A DNA stretch of 54,573 nt from CAYLLN01 sp033762315 (GCA_033762315.1 JANRLS010000179.1:1-54573), one strand, 5' to 3'. Positions 33,001 to 41,032 are shown, numbered from the stretch's first letter. Numbers and translations are program-made. Notes: generated by a model not told the origin, from the letters alone.

Positions 33001-34570
33001 GAAAACCTTCGGGCACCCCTTCCGCATTGTTTTCCAGCGGCATGCTGAGGGAGGCGATAAATTCGCTGGTCGCCGGAGAAAAAGTGCCTGAAAAAAGCCA
33101 CCGCGTTTTGCTTTCGACCTGAAAGCGACGCTCTTCTTCGCCCGTCGCCAAATTGCAAACGACGATTTCCTCCCCCACGCCGAAGGCAAAACGATTGTTC
33201 GCCAAGAACGCGCTCGGGCGGGCGCGCAATCGCCAGCGACCGGGGGAATATTGCTCGCTGAAGTCCAATAGTCGAGCGAAATCGAGCAAGGCCCCCAGTC
33301 CATCGAGCGCATTCGGCTCTGCCGCCGGCACCGCGGGATTCGCCGGCACCGCGCTTGGCGGCGGTGGAGGCTCTTCGCCACCGACTTGCCCAAAAAGGGC
33401 CGCCATTCCTTCGCCACTGAAAATGCCATAGAGCGCGCGAACCACCGATTCGAGGATCGACCAGAATTTGGGCAAGCTCGCGGTCCACGGCACGGCCGCC
33501 CGCGCGGGACGCGCCGGCATCGGCGCTGGCGCGGGGGCCGGGAATGGGACCGGGGCGGGTGCCGCTTCGGGTTCCGGCGGCGGCGGCAGGGGCTGGGTGA
33601 AGTCGTGCAGCTTCTTGCCGGTGGCAACCGACCAGACGGCGATTCCCTGGCCGGTTTGAGACAGCAGCTTGCCGTCGGGGGAGAAGACGAACTCATCGCC
33701 GGTTGGAGTGATTTCGTCGAGGAAAACGCGATCCTTCGCGAGGTTTTCGTCCCAGAGCCGGGTGCGATTGCCGGCACCCCAGACGAGCAAGAATCCCTCG
33801 GGCGAGAACCGGGCGCGGCGGTTGTTTTCGGCCCGCGGATCGAGGCCGGCGATTGGCCCTTCCGCGGGAACGACGGGCGTTCCGAAGCGCCGCGTGGGGC
33901 GGCCGGTGGCGACATCCCACAGCACGACCGTGGCATCCCCGCAGCTTCCCGCCAGCCGCTTGCCGTCGGGGGAGAACTCGATCTCGAACGCCCCGGCGGG
34001 TTGGCCCGAAAAACGACGGATCTCCTTACCGGTGGCGATGTCCCACAGTCGCACGATTTTGTCGTCCCCCGCCGTTGCCAGCAGCGTGCCACCAGGAGAG
34101 AGGTCAATGGAAAGGAGCGCGAGATCGCCCCCTTCAAGCGCGAATAGCTCTTGCCCGGTGAGCAGATCGAACACGGATACCCCCAGCTTGTTGCTGAAGG
34201 TCAGATCGCCAAACAGATTGCTGCCGTCGTCGTAAAGCACCGCCACGCGGCGGCTGTCGCGCGAAAACCGCGCACCGGCGACGTGGCCGGTCAAGAACGA
34301 CGAGCCCTCGCCACGAGTGAAGCGGTGCAGAACCTTGTAGGTCGCCAAATCCCACAAGATGGCCGAACCGTCGAACCCGCCCGACAACAGCCATTTGCCG
34401 CTGGGGGACGGTTGCAGCAGAGAGACGCGAGTTAAGTGCCCTAGCTGGGTGACCAGGCGAGGAGTGGCGGCAGGGGGATCGGCAGCCTGCGCGGCAAGGG
34501 GCGCTACAATGCCAGCGAAAGACAACAGCGGGGCCAGAGCAGCGAACAGGGCAATTCGGCAAGGGATCAT
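30086..34570 (-). CDS. Large exported WD40-caspase (C14) protein
   Basis: 1494 residues with a signal peptide (MIPCRIALFAALAPLLSFAG, likely cleaved near AQA). WD40-type repeats occupy roughly 40-345 and 440-980, interrupted by two proline-rich linkers (about 330-360 and 600-665, the latter with PAPAPAPAP and repeated P-P-P-P). Residues about 1110-1380 form a caspase-like peptidase C14 domain with His1197 (YLAGHG) and Cys1252 (LILDTCAAG) as the catalytic pair. The C-terminal 110 residues look like a separate alpha/beta module. It is predicted to act outside the cytoplasm. It stands alone, with its own sigma70-like promoter. Target unknown. Confidence 0.85.
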   Translation of the reverse strand: MIPCRIALFAALAPLLSFAGIVAPLAAQAADPPAATPRLVTQLGHLTRVSLLQPSPSGKWLLSGGFDGSAILWDLATYKVLHRFTRGEGSSFLTGHVAGARFSRDSRRVAVLYDDGSNLFGDLTFSNKLGVSVFDLLTGQELFALEGGDLALLSIDLSPGGTLLATAGDDKIVRLWDIATGKEIRRFSGQPAGAFEIEFSPDGKRLAGSCGDATVVLWDVATGRPTRRFGTPVVPAEGPIAGLDPRAENNRRARFSPEGFLLVWGAGNRTRLWDENLAKDRVFLDEITPTGDEFVFSPDGKLLSQTGQGIAVWSVATGKKLHDFTQPLPPPPEPEAAPAPVPFPAPAPAPMPARPARAAVPWTASLPKFWSILESVVRALYGIFSGEGMAALFGQVGGEEPPPPPSAVPANPAVPAAEPNALDGLGALLDFARLLDFSEQYSPGRWRLRARPSAFLANNRFAFGVGEEIVVCNLATGEEERRFQVESKTRWLFSGTFSPATSEFIASLSMPLENNAEGVPEGFPWLCRWNLASGKRRDLFDEQIPEPFEYLTFSADGKALLAAGIDVSLTTWRDGQRGKKEIISENPQESVLALSRDGKRLLCGRYPPRENSGEAAPAPAPAPAPAPDDVPPPPAPRSGPDEAPPPPAANPEDPPPPPQPNPDELPAHNQPKPVTFVVYDVATKQAILEVETTESPDSMVEIDRELKEWFSWIDGAGVPVIHSLTRKDAQVRLVGHEGSATCVAISADETWAMTGGKDHTVRFWEVATGKLRSTAKLGGNVEQVAISPDGKQYLTLHSVEDTTPPGPNDPPPNPDYPRIAEYVFRLHDTATGRKIWENRIPGTRGGDEFYLFSPDGRWLLGLAPFRFSSLLVDATTGKTVATLPGHITGALWGAFAPDSKRLATVDELGVIRLWELPTGKLLGRLFSFENGDWAIVDSLGRYDCSGGGEIDGLHWVVANEPIELAQLKQRYYEPGLLGKLLGTSTEQLQKVEAFQAPELHPTIELTGPTVERPKLGIKLANRGGGIGRVVVSINGKEITADARGPLATRSGDSQLDLFVDLPPDHPLLVPGADNVIRVSAFNAEGYLSSRGLDLVYRAPAAARNPPRVFGVVVGVSDYRGEAIDLQFAAKDAEDFGHAARLAAGKLFGADKARIAILSTNQTAPTRRPSRGQVLALLNQIAAEAQSTDIFLMYLAGHGVTHGDDYYFLCQEAQSSELADPQVRQSCAIGSRELTTAIKQIPAIKQVLILDTCAAGRFVERLADRREIPTAQVLALQRVKDATGMHILAGCAAEAVSYEASAYGQGLLTHSLLMGMRGAALKEDQFVDVSLLFNFAAERVPALARDVGGIQRPIITSPRGGQSFEFGQVTAAEREQIPLQTPRPIVVRTTLHHADLFADTLKLSKRVDETLRTRRATPRGAAVVFVDAPDYPSGYQIAGKYQAVGDKLTVEIRLLRDSGGVLTPIAAWASEGRVDKLDDLAARIVTEVETRLPSN

Positions 34571-34611
34571 GGCGAGGGGCTCCGCGCGGTCTTCGCGTTC
34601 ACGGTGCGTCT

Positions 34612-34640
34612 AGTATCGAACAAACAGGGCGGGGTGTCAA
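34612..34640 (-). promoter_or_regulatory. Sigma70-like promoter of the WD40-caspase gene
   Basis: On the minus strand TTGACA (34640-34635), a 17-base spacer and GATACT (34617-34612, 4 of 6 consensus bases) precede the caspase gene; the predicted start is near 34605, a leader of about 35 bases. Confidence 0.5.
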
Positions 34641-34740
34641 AATTCCCCCCGCCGGGCGTCGAATCGACTGGAAATTGCGGCCCATCCCGCGCAACATGGG
34701 AGCTTACGCCACCTGCCGCTCCCACCTGGCGCCGCTTGTC

Positions 34741-35754
34741 ATGCCTCTCGAAGTTGCCTGCCCCAGTTGCGAAGGGAAATTTCGCGTCCCCGATTCGGCG
34801 GCCGGGAAGAAGATTCGTTGCCCCAAGTGCAAAGGGGCGATCGAGGTTCCCGCGGCCGAAGTCCCGCCCGAGCCAGCGCCGGCAAACGCGGTGCCCCCGG
34901 AGCCCGTAGCCGACAAGCCCGTAGCCCCAAAATCGGCGGGGGAAAAAACAGTCGCCCCCAAGGCTGAGAGGAAGGCCGAACGCTGGGCTGGGCTGCCGGC
35001 CGAGCCCGCGTCGCAACCGGCCGCCAAATCGTCGGCCAAGCCAACCGCCGAAAAGCCGCGCGAAACGCCGAGGCCGCCGCGTTGGTTCATGAAAACGGAG
35101 GACGGCGAGAGCTTTGGCCCGGTCCCCCGAGGGGAGCTGGACGCTTGGAAAGAGGAAGGCCGAATCACGGCCGATTGCCAGTTGCTGGTCGAGGGAACGA
35201 GCCAGTGGCAATGGGCGGCCGATGTCTATCCCGATCTGGACGAGCCTCCGCCACCGGCTGAGCCGAAGTCCTCCGAAAAGACGACTTCGAGCAAATCGAA
35301 TTCCCCGGCGAACCCAGTGACCGAATCGAAGACTAAGGGAAAGTCGCCGAAGTTTTCTCCTCCGAACGATCCGCCCCCCGCCGATGACGAGGAGCCAGCG
35401 GACCAGGACGATTCCGAGCCAGAGCCGGACGAGGATGACGCAGAGGACGAAGCCCCCGCGCCGGTCGTCAAGAAGTTGACGTCGAAGAAACCCGCCCGCT
35501 GGGCTTCCGAGGAGGAAGTCGATGGCGATGAAGAGGATCGCCAAGATCGCAGTAGCAGGTCGAAGGCGATCGCGGGACTCTTGGGGATTTTTCTCGGCCC
35601 GGTCGGAGCGCACCGCTTTTACTTGGGCTATTGGGGGCTGGGAATCGCGATGGTGCTGACCGGCGGCGGCTGTGGGATTTGGTCGCTGGTCGATGGTGTC
35701 TTCATCCTGCTTGGCAAGGTCGATGATGCCGATGGCCGGCCACTGTCGGATTAG
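34741..35754 (+). CDS. Zinc-ribbon, GYF-like and TM2-domain membrane protein
   Basis: 337 residues from the ATG at 34741. An N-terminal zinc ribbon (CPSCEGKF...IRCPKCKG) is followed by a Lys/Ala/Pro-rich linker, a GYF_2-like domain (about 115-160: RWFMKTEDGESFGPVPRGEL, then WQWAADVYPDL), a strongly acidic stretch (about 200-250), and a C-terminal TM2 domain of two helices (LLGIFLGPVGAHRFYLGYWG). The combination is typical of planctomycetes, with zinc ribbon and GYF-like domains on the cytoplasmic side. Function unknown. No clear Shine-Dalgarno; an upstream in-frame ATG at 34675 is less likely because the zinc ribbon normally begins within a few residues. Confidence 0.8.
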   Translation: MPLEVACPSCEGKFRVPDSAAGKKIRCPKCKGAIEVPAAEVPPEPAPANAVPPEPVADKPVAPKSAGEKTVAPKAERKAERWAGLPAEPASQPAAKSSAKPTAEKPRETPRPPRWFMKTEDGESFGPVPRGELDAWKEEGRITADCQLLVEGTSQWQWAADVYPDLDEPPPPAEPKSSEKTTSSKSNSPANPVTESKTKGKSPKFSPPNDPPPADDEEPADQDDSEPEPDEDDAEDEAPAPVVKKLTSKKPARWASEEEVDGDEEDRQDRSSRSKAIAGLLGIFLGPVGAHRFYLGYWGLGIAMVLTGGGCGIWSLVDGVFILLGKVDDADGRPLSD

Positions 35755-35760
35755 CCGCCG

Positions 35761-36435
35761 CTAATCTTTGCTCCGTAGCTCAACGTTTTGCACTCCATCG
35801 GTTTGCTGCAATTCCTTAAGCAAGCTCAGCCCCGCGGCGGCGGAATCGCGCAAGACCACGCGATAATGCAGGTCCAAGGCGGCCCCCTGCCGGGCGGTGG
35901 CGGCTGTTTCGAGGCGAAATCGGGCGAGGTGCCTGTGCAGCACGCTCTCCAAGGCCGGCCCCGGCTCGCAACCGGCGGTCAGGCGAATCTGCAGCTCGCG
36001 CGATGCCGCGAAAGCCGAGTGGTTTTGCGTGACAAGGCCCAAGCCGATGGCGGCCGCGGCGACGAGCGGCCCGCCCATCAGGGCGATGGCGTAGTAACCC
36101 GCGCCAATCGCCATGCCGATCACCACCGCGAAAATGACAAAGGCGGTATCGCGCGTGTCCTCGACGACCGTTCGGAAGCGCACGATCGAAAGCGCCCCCA
36201 CCAGGCCAAACGCCCGCGGCACGCTATCGCCGATGACCAGCGTCGTCATCGCGACGAGCACCGTCATGAGCACGATGGTGGTGGCCAGTGATTCGCGCTC
36301 TCCTGCTGGCCGCCGCTGCGAGACGAGATAGACCCCCGCCACCGCCAGGCCGAATACCAGCGAAGCCGCCAGCCGCGCGGCCAGCGTCGTCCACGGAACC
36401 ATCGGCCCGGCGACGGCATCGGTGAGCCATTCCAT
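35761..36435 (-). CDS. DUF4956 membrane protein
   Basis: 224 residues with about four membrane helices and the family motif VGALSIVRFRTVVEDTRDTAFV, followed by a soluble C-terminal domain of about 80 residues. DUF4956 proteins regularly neighbour VTC-type polyphosphate polymerases, as here: the ATG shares its first base with the stop of the upstream VTC gene (TAATG), so translation is coupled. A role in polyphosphate translocation or anchoring is inferred from this association. It ends only 6 bases from the convergent TM2 gene. Confidence 0.85.
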   Translation of the reverse strand: MEWLTDAVAGPMVPWTTLAARLAASLVFGLAVAGVYLVSQRRPAGERESLATTIVLMTVLVAMTTLVIGDSVPRAFGLVGALSIVRFRTVVEDTRDTAFVIFAVVIGMAIGAGYYAIALMGGPLVAAAAIGLGLVTQNHSAFAASRELQIRLTAGCEPGPALESVLHRHLARFRLETAATARQGAALDLHYRVVLRDSAAAGLSLLKELQQTDGVQNVELRSKD

Positions 36436-37229
36436 TAGCCAATCTCCGGCAAGGCGGCGGCGATGCAGCGGCGATATTTGGAGACGCTGCCCGCCGCGAG
36501 CTTCAGTTCGGCCTGCAACTGCTGAAAGAGCGGTGGCATGGCATCGCGAAATTTGAACTCGCAGATCACCCCTCCCGCCAGCAGGTCCTCACCCGTGGAG
36601 ACTGGGTCGAGGCACCAGTCCGCGGCGAGCGCCCCGCGCACCTGGCGGTCGAGCGTCAGCCGGATTGGGTTCCCCGCGGCGGTGCCGACAAAGGCCGCCC
36701 GCCGATAGGTGATGCGGCCGGCGGGGCGCAACATCCGCCGGGCCGTTTGCTCGTGAAACCAATCCCCCGCCCAATCGCTCGGCCTGGATGCCGCGGCTAG
36801 GCGCGCTAGCTCCGCCTGCGGCACCTCGCAGCGCCGCTTGCGCACCCAATCTTGCCGGCGCGATTTGCGTTCCAGATGAACTTGAGCCGCGTCCCCATAG
36901 CGGCGGATGCGATATTTCCGCCGGCGAAAACCGAGCGAACGGCGGAAGACATCCCAGCGCGGCGTGTCGAGATAGAGCGTGGTTGTTAGGTAGGTTCCCC
37001 CCTGAGCAGGATCGGCATGAGGATCGGCGGACAGATTCTGACCGGCCCAGGCTTGCACCACGGCAGCCACTTCCGGCGAGACGAAAAACTTGAGCTCGCA
37101 GGCTCGCCAGTCGGTCGCGCCGGCGGCATCGAGCGATGGCGAGAGGGCATCGTCGGGCTGAATCACCCGCAATTGCGGGGGAGGACCAGAAGTTTGCGAC
37201 GCGGGCTGCCGGCGTGGTGCGGACGACAC
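36435..37229 (-). CDS. VTC-domain polyphosphate polymerase
   Basis: 264 residues from a GTG start with GGGAG nine bases upstream; no other in-frame start exists before the upstream stop. The VTC tunnel-fold residues are visible in order: CELKFFVS, LYLDTPRWDVF, RRRKYRIRRYG, HLERKSRRQDWVRKRR and ICEFKFRD near the C terminus. Homologues polymerise polyphosphate from nucleotide triphosphates. The N-terminal 40 residues are low-complexity. The gene is the first of a unit with DUF4956. Confidence 0.85.
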   Translation of the reverse strand: MSSAPRRQPASQTSGPPPQLRVIQPDDALSPSLDAAGATDWRACELKFFVSPEVAAVVQAWAGQNLSADPHADPAQGGTYLTTTLYLDTPRWDVFRRSLGFRRRKYRIRRYGDAAQVHLERKSRRQDWVRKRRCEVPQAELARLAAASRPSDWAGDWFHEQTARRMLRPAGRITYRRAAFVGTAAGNPIRLTLDRQVRGALAADWCLDPVSTGEDLLAGGVICEFKFRDAMPPLFQQLQAELKLAAGSVSKYRRCIAAALPEIG

Positions 37230-37346
37230 GAAGCGTGGCTCCCAGAGGGTCGATGATCCGGGCGCGAATGCGCGTGGGTATCATCTTATGACCAGTCCGG
37301 GCCAAGGTGTTACAGCGATTTCGAGTCCCGCCGGCAAGGTCTTCGG

Positions 37347-38045
37347 TTATTCCCCCAAAGCCAAATCGCGCAAATGCCCCAAAAAGGTCGCCGCCACGCG
37401 GGGGCGTCCTGCCGGGTGCGATTGATCGGCCCGAGCGCGTTCGGCAGTCGGGGGGAGCGAGACGACGGAAAGCGCGGCATCGTCGGCGTGCCCGGCGGGA
37501 ATCTGCTCGGCGGCGTCGCGGCGGATCATTTGAATGCCCGCCGCGGCGCTTCCCTGGGCGAAATTTCGCAGTGCCTGTCCCCAAGTGCTCAGCCGCTCCA
37601 AGAGCCCCGGATCGACCACGCCGGGGCGTCCGTCGGCACGAGCCATGACCAGTTGCTCGTCGTCGCGCAGCGACCAGAGTCGGCGCAGGTCGGTGGGGCT
37701 GGGAAACGAAGAATCCTCGACCACGAACACCGTCTTCGACTGCGCCCACTGCATGCCGGTGCGAATCGCAGCGGCCGACCCCTGCGGCTGGCGGTGGCAA
37801 ATCAACCGCAACTGGGGATATTGACAGGCCAATTCACGGACCAATTCGACGGTCTGATCGCTCGACGCATCGTCGATGACGACAATTTCGAACTTGCTGG
37901 TCAGGTCCGGCAGCACGTCCAAGAGGTGAGCCACCTGATCGGCCAGGAACGATTCGGCATTGCGGACCGGAACGATAATGCTGAGCGGATGGTTCACGCG
38001 ATGGGCCCCTGCAAGTGGCGCGGGAAGGCGATTCTTGGCCATCAT
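37347..38045 (-). CDS. Glycosyltransferase family 2 protein
   Basis: 232 residues from one of two tandem ATG codons (38045 or 38042). The GT-A fold start is clear: LSIIVPVRNAESFLADQV, then EIVVIDDASSDQTVELV with the nucleotide-binding Asp pair, and VVEDSSFPSPTDL at the position of the metal-binding motif. It ends soon after the catalytic core and has no membrane segment, so it is short for the family. The open frame continues far upstream, but only as antisense of the DUF1559 gene. Substrates unknown. Confidence 0.78.
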   Translation of the reverse strand: MMAKNRLPAPLAGAHRVNHPLSIIVPVRNAESFLADQVAHLLDVLPDLTSKFEIVVIDDASSDQTVELVRELACQYPQLRLICHRQPQGSAAAIRTGMQWAQSKTVFVVEDSSFPSPTDLRRLWSLRDDEQLVMARADGRPGVVDPGLLERLSTWGQALRNFAQGSAAAGIQMIRRDAAEQIPAGHADDAALSVVSLPPTAERARADQSHPAGRPRVAATFLGHLRDLALGE

Positions 38046-38294
38046 CGGACCGGCAAGTGGCCACGGTCGAAATCTGGTGAAAGGATTCGCGTGGCGCGGA
38101 CCGTAGCTCGCGCGCCGGTTGGCGGCGATTTGCCGGCGGGCAGGGCCAGTCCGGTTCTGCCGGAAATCGCGAATATGCCTGGATTCTGCTTGATTTTTCG
38201 CCGCGCGTCGGTTCAACTGCAACTCACGCGGAACGTGGGGGCCGTGATCCGCGGGGAGTCGCTCATCACCGCCAGTCTTTCGTCTCTTGCAGCC

Positions 38295-39326
38295 ATGCCG
38301 CGCACCCCCCGCGAGCGTCAAATTTCGCGCTCCGCCTTCACCTTGGTGGAACTGCTGGTGGTCATTGCCATCATCGGCATTCTGGTGCAATTGCTGTTGC
38401 CCGCGGTGCAGTCGGCCCGCGAAGCAAGCCGCCGCGTGAGTTGTCAAAACAACCTGCGGCAACTGGCCATCGCGATTCACAACTATGCCGATTCGCTGAA
38501 GGTCTATCCCGCGTCGGGCATCGTCGATACCACGTCCCCGCAGTACGATCCCAAGAGCGGGACGATGTTCAGCTGGATCGTGCTGATTTTGCCTTACATG
38601 GAGCAAGGGAATTTGCACGCCCAATTCGATTTCAACCAGTCGGTGCTCGCGCAGCCAAACAATCCGCAGGCCGCGCAGATTTCGACGCTCTTGTGTCCCA
38701 GCGACGGAGCGAAAGGCAGGTTCTACACCGACCCCGCCCACACCGGTGGCAAGACGCTCGGCAAGGGCAACTATGCGGCGTTCGTCGGGCCTTTTCATAT
38801 TGAGTACCAGTCGCGGTTTCCCGGCGCGCTCACTTCGCACGATCCGCAAACCCCCGCCATCGTCGGGCAAGATGGCACCTCGGCCACGTTCATGCTTTCC
38901 GAAGTTCGAACCCGCGAAGAACCGACCGATCAGCGCGGAGCGTGGGCCGTTGGCTGGACCGGCGCCTCGCAACTGACATTCGACATGCACCACGACGGCG
39001 GGGTGGTCTTCGGCGAGTCGGGTTATGTAGCCAATCCCGCCAGTTTGGGTGCGACTCAGCCCCCGAACAACCAAGGCCCGAACTTCGACATGATCTACAA
39101 CTGCGCGAGTCCGGCCGACGCGCAGTTGCGGCGGATGCCTTGTTCCACTTGGGGCCCGGGCGGGTCGTTCGCGTATCTCTCGGCCGCGCCGCGGAGCCAT
39201 CATCCGGGCGGGGTCAACGTCGCCTATGTCGATGGGCATGTGGCTCTCGTCCCCGATCACATCGACGAAACCATGATGGCCTATTTGATTAGCATCGAAG
39301 ATGGCCAGGCGGTGCAGGCCCCATGA
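38295..39326 (+). CDS. DUF1559 prepilin-like protein
   Basis: 343 residues from the ATG at 38295, chosen because it leaves a short basic leader before SAFTLVELLVVIAIIGIL, a type IV prepilin signal with alanine rather than glycine just before the phenylalanine of the cleavage site. LLLPAVQSAREASRRVSCQNN and the C-terminal HPGGVNVAYVDGHV are DUF1559 hallmarks. The open frame continues upstream through the GT2 gene only as antisense. The next gene overlaps its stop by 4 bases. Confidence 0.88.
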   Translation: MPRTPRERQISRSAFTLVELLVVIAIIGILVQLLLPAVQSAREASRRVSCQNNLRQLAIAIHNYADSLKVYPASGIVDTTSPQYDPKSGTMFSWIVLILPYMEQGNLHAQFDFNQSVLAQPNNPQAAQISTLLCPSDGAKGRFYTDPAHTGGKTLGKGNYAAFVGPFHIEYQSRFPGALTSHDPQTPAIVGQDGTSATFMLSEVRTREEPTDQRGAWAVGWTGASQLTFDMHHDGGVVFGESGYVANPASLGATQPPNNQGPNFDMIYNCASPADAQLRRMPCSTWGPGGSFAYLSAAPRSHHPGGVNVAYVDGHVALVPDHIDETMMAYLISIEDGQAVQAP

Positions 39327-39727
39327 GTGGCTCGACAAGCAGTTTGTCCGCCGCGGTGGCTGCGATCGTGGGTCTCGCCGTGATGTTTTTTGGCCCGCTG
39401 GCATTCGATACGTTGCCTCCACAAACGGTTTGGACCGACGAGGACGCCCAGGCCTATTCCAAGGCCGGAGCCGATTTGCATAGCGCCACCTACGGCGCGA
39501 ACCACACGCACGAGCCGGGACACAAGCACGCCATCCCCGCCGCCGACGACCCCGCCCTGGTTGCCGCCCGCGAGGCGTTCCAAGTGCAAGCGGCCCGGCT
39601 GCATAAGGCCCAATCGCGGCAGGTCTGGATGAAGTGGGGAATTCGGGTCGTCGGCATCTTGCTGGCAGGGGGCGGGGTGGTCGGTTATCTGCTGGCGCAG
39701 CGAACAGGCGACGGCGATCGGGATTAA
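39323..39727 (+). CDS. Small two-span membrane protein coupled to DUF1559
   Basis: 134 residues. A membrane helix near the N terminus (about 9-31) and another near the C terminus (about 105-125) flank a hydrophilic part with a histidine-rich stretch (NHTHEPGHKH). The ATG overlaps the stop of the DUF1559 gene (ATGA), so the pair is coupled. Not recognised beyond this; small proteins in this position are common after DUF1559 genes. The histidines could bind metal (speculation). Confidence 0.7.
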   Translation: MSGSTSSLSAAVAAIVGLAVMFFGPLAFDTLPPQTVWTDEDAQAYSKAGADLHSATYGANHTHEPGHKHAIPAADDPALVAAREAFQVQAARLHKAQSRQVWMKWGIRVVGILLAGGGVVGYLLAQRTGDGDRD

Positions 39728-39748
39728 GGCCAGGCGATGTGCCTGGTC
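39728..39748 (+). terminator. Hairpin directly after the DUF1559 unit
   Basis: GGCCAGGC (39728-39735) pairs with GCCTGGTC (39741-39748; one G-T pair) around a 5-base loop, starting on the base after the stop codon. A short pyrimidine-rich stretch (CTCCTCTTT) follows, but no T run. Confidence 0.4.
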
Positions 39749-39826
39749 ATCGCTCCTCTTTCGCAAGGGTTCACCGTCCTTCCCCGACATCCGCCACCCC
39801 CCTGATGGGATGCGACGGCGGTCGAA

Positions 39827-39946
39827 TTAGTTATCAAAAGGCGTTTTGCACGACCATTTCTTGCCCGGAATACCGCCCCTAAGTGATTGCTGATCAACGA
39901 CTTGCAGCGATGCCATCGCGTGGCGCGCGATAAGTGCTCTTAACAT
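39827..39946 (-). CDS. Possible 39-residue small protein
   Basis: An ATG at 39946 with GGGAG about six bases upstream opens a 39-codon frame (starts MLRALIARHAMASLQ, ends CKTPFDN) in a gene-poor region downstream of a strong minus-strand promoter. No similarity recognised and no membrane segment. It may be a chance frame in an RNA gene or spacer. Confidence 0.2.
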   Translation of the reverse strand: MLRALIARHAMASLQVVDQQSLRGGIPGKKWSCKTPFDN

Positions 39947-39949
39947 TCC

Positions 39950-40229
39950 TGCTCCCCCATTTCGTGCGCCCATCCTGTCAGCCCTTGTGCCGCGTCAACT
40001 CTTGATTTTGGAGTTCGCGCGCCCCGTCCCAAGGGCCTCAGGTGGGTGTGCCGACTCACCGGCAAACGGGCCCTCGTTGGCATTGCCGTGGCACCCCAAT
40101 TCCGAGGCTTGGCGCAGCACTGGTGTTAACCTCAAACCGCCCCCAACCGCGATCGCCCCAGACGCAACCGGTCGGATGGGTCGCGTATTCGCAGGTCCGC
40201 CAGCAAGCCGCGCACTTTCTAAGTTCCTG
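39950..40229 (-). ncRNA. Possible structured RNA under a sigma70-like promoter
   Basis: The 39.73-40.42 kb gap has no gene with recognisable similarity, yet a near-consensus promoter (40236-40264) reads into it on the minus strand. About 135-180 bases downstream lies a nested hairpin: outer stem GTGCC/GGCAC (40048-40052 with 40090-40094) and inner stem CGGCAA/TTGCCG (40060-40065 with 40083-40088). The sequence lacks the signatures I know for tmRNA, RNase P RNA and SRP RNA. Boundaries are guesses: promoter start to the small open frame. Confidence 0.2.
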
Positions 40230-40235
40230 ACCCCC

Positions 40236-40264
40236 AATATACTATACAGACCATCACATGTCAA
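40236..40264 (-). promoter_or_regulatory. Strong sigma70-like promoter without an obvious gene
   Basis: On the minus strand TTGACA (40264-40259), a 17-base spacer and TATATT (40241-40236, 5 of 6 consensus bases). GCTAG lies four bases upstream of the -35 box and TGTGA follows it, as in the kinase promoter near 2.93 kb. The predicted start is near 40229. Confidence 0.55.
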
Positions 40265-40356
40265 GAGGCTAGCGCGCGGATTCTTTGGCCTCCGTGCCAC
40301 CAGCGGCGGGGTGCTGTTGACGGAGGACTAGGGGCTGGGGCCAGGGTGGGGGGCGA

Positions 40357-40365
40357 TGGTACAAT
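40357..40365 (+). promoter_or_regulatory. Candidate extended -10 promoter for the 40.4 kb gene
   Basis: TGG followed by TACAAT (40360-40365, 5 of 6 consensus bases) forms an extended -10 element; no convincing -35 box is present. A start near 40372 would give a leader of about 45 bases before the ATG at 40417. Confidence 0.35.
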
Positions 40366-40416
40366 TCGGGTCGTGGTCGAGCTCGCTCTCTCCTGTCGCT
40401 TCGCGGGGCCAAATCG

Positions 40417-41022
40417 ATGCGCGCCTTCACCATTGCCTGCTTGCTTGTGGCGCTCCCGTGGCAGCTTTCCGCCGCCGAGCTGGTGGCTCCGGAGACGATC
40501 AAGGCAACCATCGATGCGGTCGGCGGACCGGAGAAGCTGCTCAAGCTGTTTCGCGTGAAAGAGCGGCTGGCGGTGAGTCAGGATCCAGACGCCAAAGGGA
40601 GCGAACGGACCTCGGTGATCGAGCCCCCTAATCATTGGTGGGTGGGAACCAGAGACCGCGTTCCCACCGATAAGGAACCGGCCCGGTTTTTGGTCTGGGG
40701 CTGGGCGCTTGGGCCGCTCGCCGATCCCGCGGCGAAGCTCGAGCAGTTACCGGAAATCGACATCGAAGGCCGCCCCGCCTATGGTATGCGCGTGTTGTCG
40801 GTCGAGCCGCCGATGGACATGTATTTCGACCGTGAATCGCGCCGGCTCACCCGCATCGATTGGCGGAAGGACCAGCACATTTTCAGCGACTGGCGCGAGC
40901 TCGATGGCCTCGCCTATCCGGCAAAAGTCGTGGGCTTCAAGCCGACCGGCAAGCAGTGGTATCACACCGAAATCTTGGAACTGCAGCGGCTCGAAGAGCT
41001 GCCGGCCGGCCTCTTGCGATGA
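40417..41022 (+). CDS. Exported protein of unknown function
   Basis: 201 residues with a signal peptide (MRAFTIACLLVALPWQLSAA). The body (for example GGPEKLLKLFRVKERLAVS, YFDRESRRLTRIDWRK, YPAKVVGF) has the pattern of an LolA/outer-membrane lipoprotein-sorting-like half barrel, but the similarity is weak. It precedes moaE by 10 bases and may share its transcript, although a molybdenum-related role is not supported by sequence. Confidence 0.7.
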   Translation: MRAFTIACLLVALPWQLSAAELVAPETIKATIDAVGGPEKLLKLFRVKERLAVSQDPDAKGSERTSVIEPPNHWWVGTRDRVPTDKEPARFLVWGWALGPLADPAAKLEQLPEIDIEGRPAYGMRVLSVEPPMDMYFDRESRRLTRIDWRKDQHIFSDWRELDGLAYPAKVVGFKPTGKQWYHTEILELQRLEELPAGLLR

Positions 41023-41032
41023 GTCCCCAGGC

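Noticed and set aside
36589..37800. 403-codon minus-strand frame across the VTC and GT2 genes
   Set aside because: Out of frame with both supported genes and without features; Arg-rich shadow composition.
37374..38294. Upstream extension of the second DUF1559 gene
   Set aside because: The extension is antisense to the GT2 gene and would put a prepilin leader in the middle of a protein; the ATG at 38295 is the sensible start.
39950..40229. tmRNA, RNase P RNA or SRP RNA
   Set aside because: None of their conserved core sequences could be found in the region on either strand.
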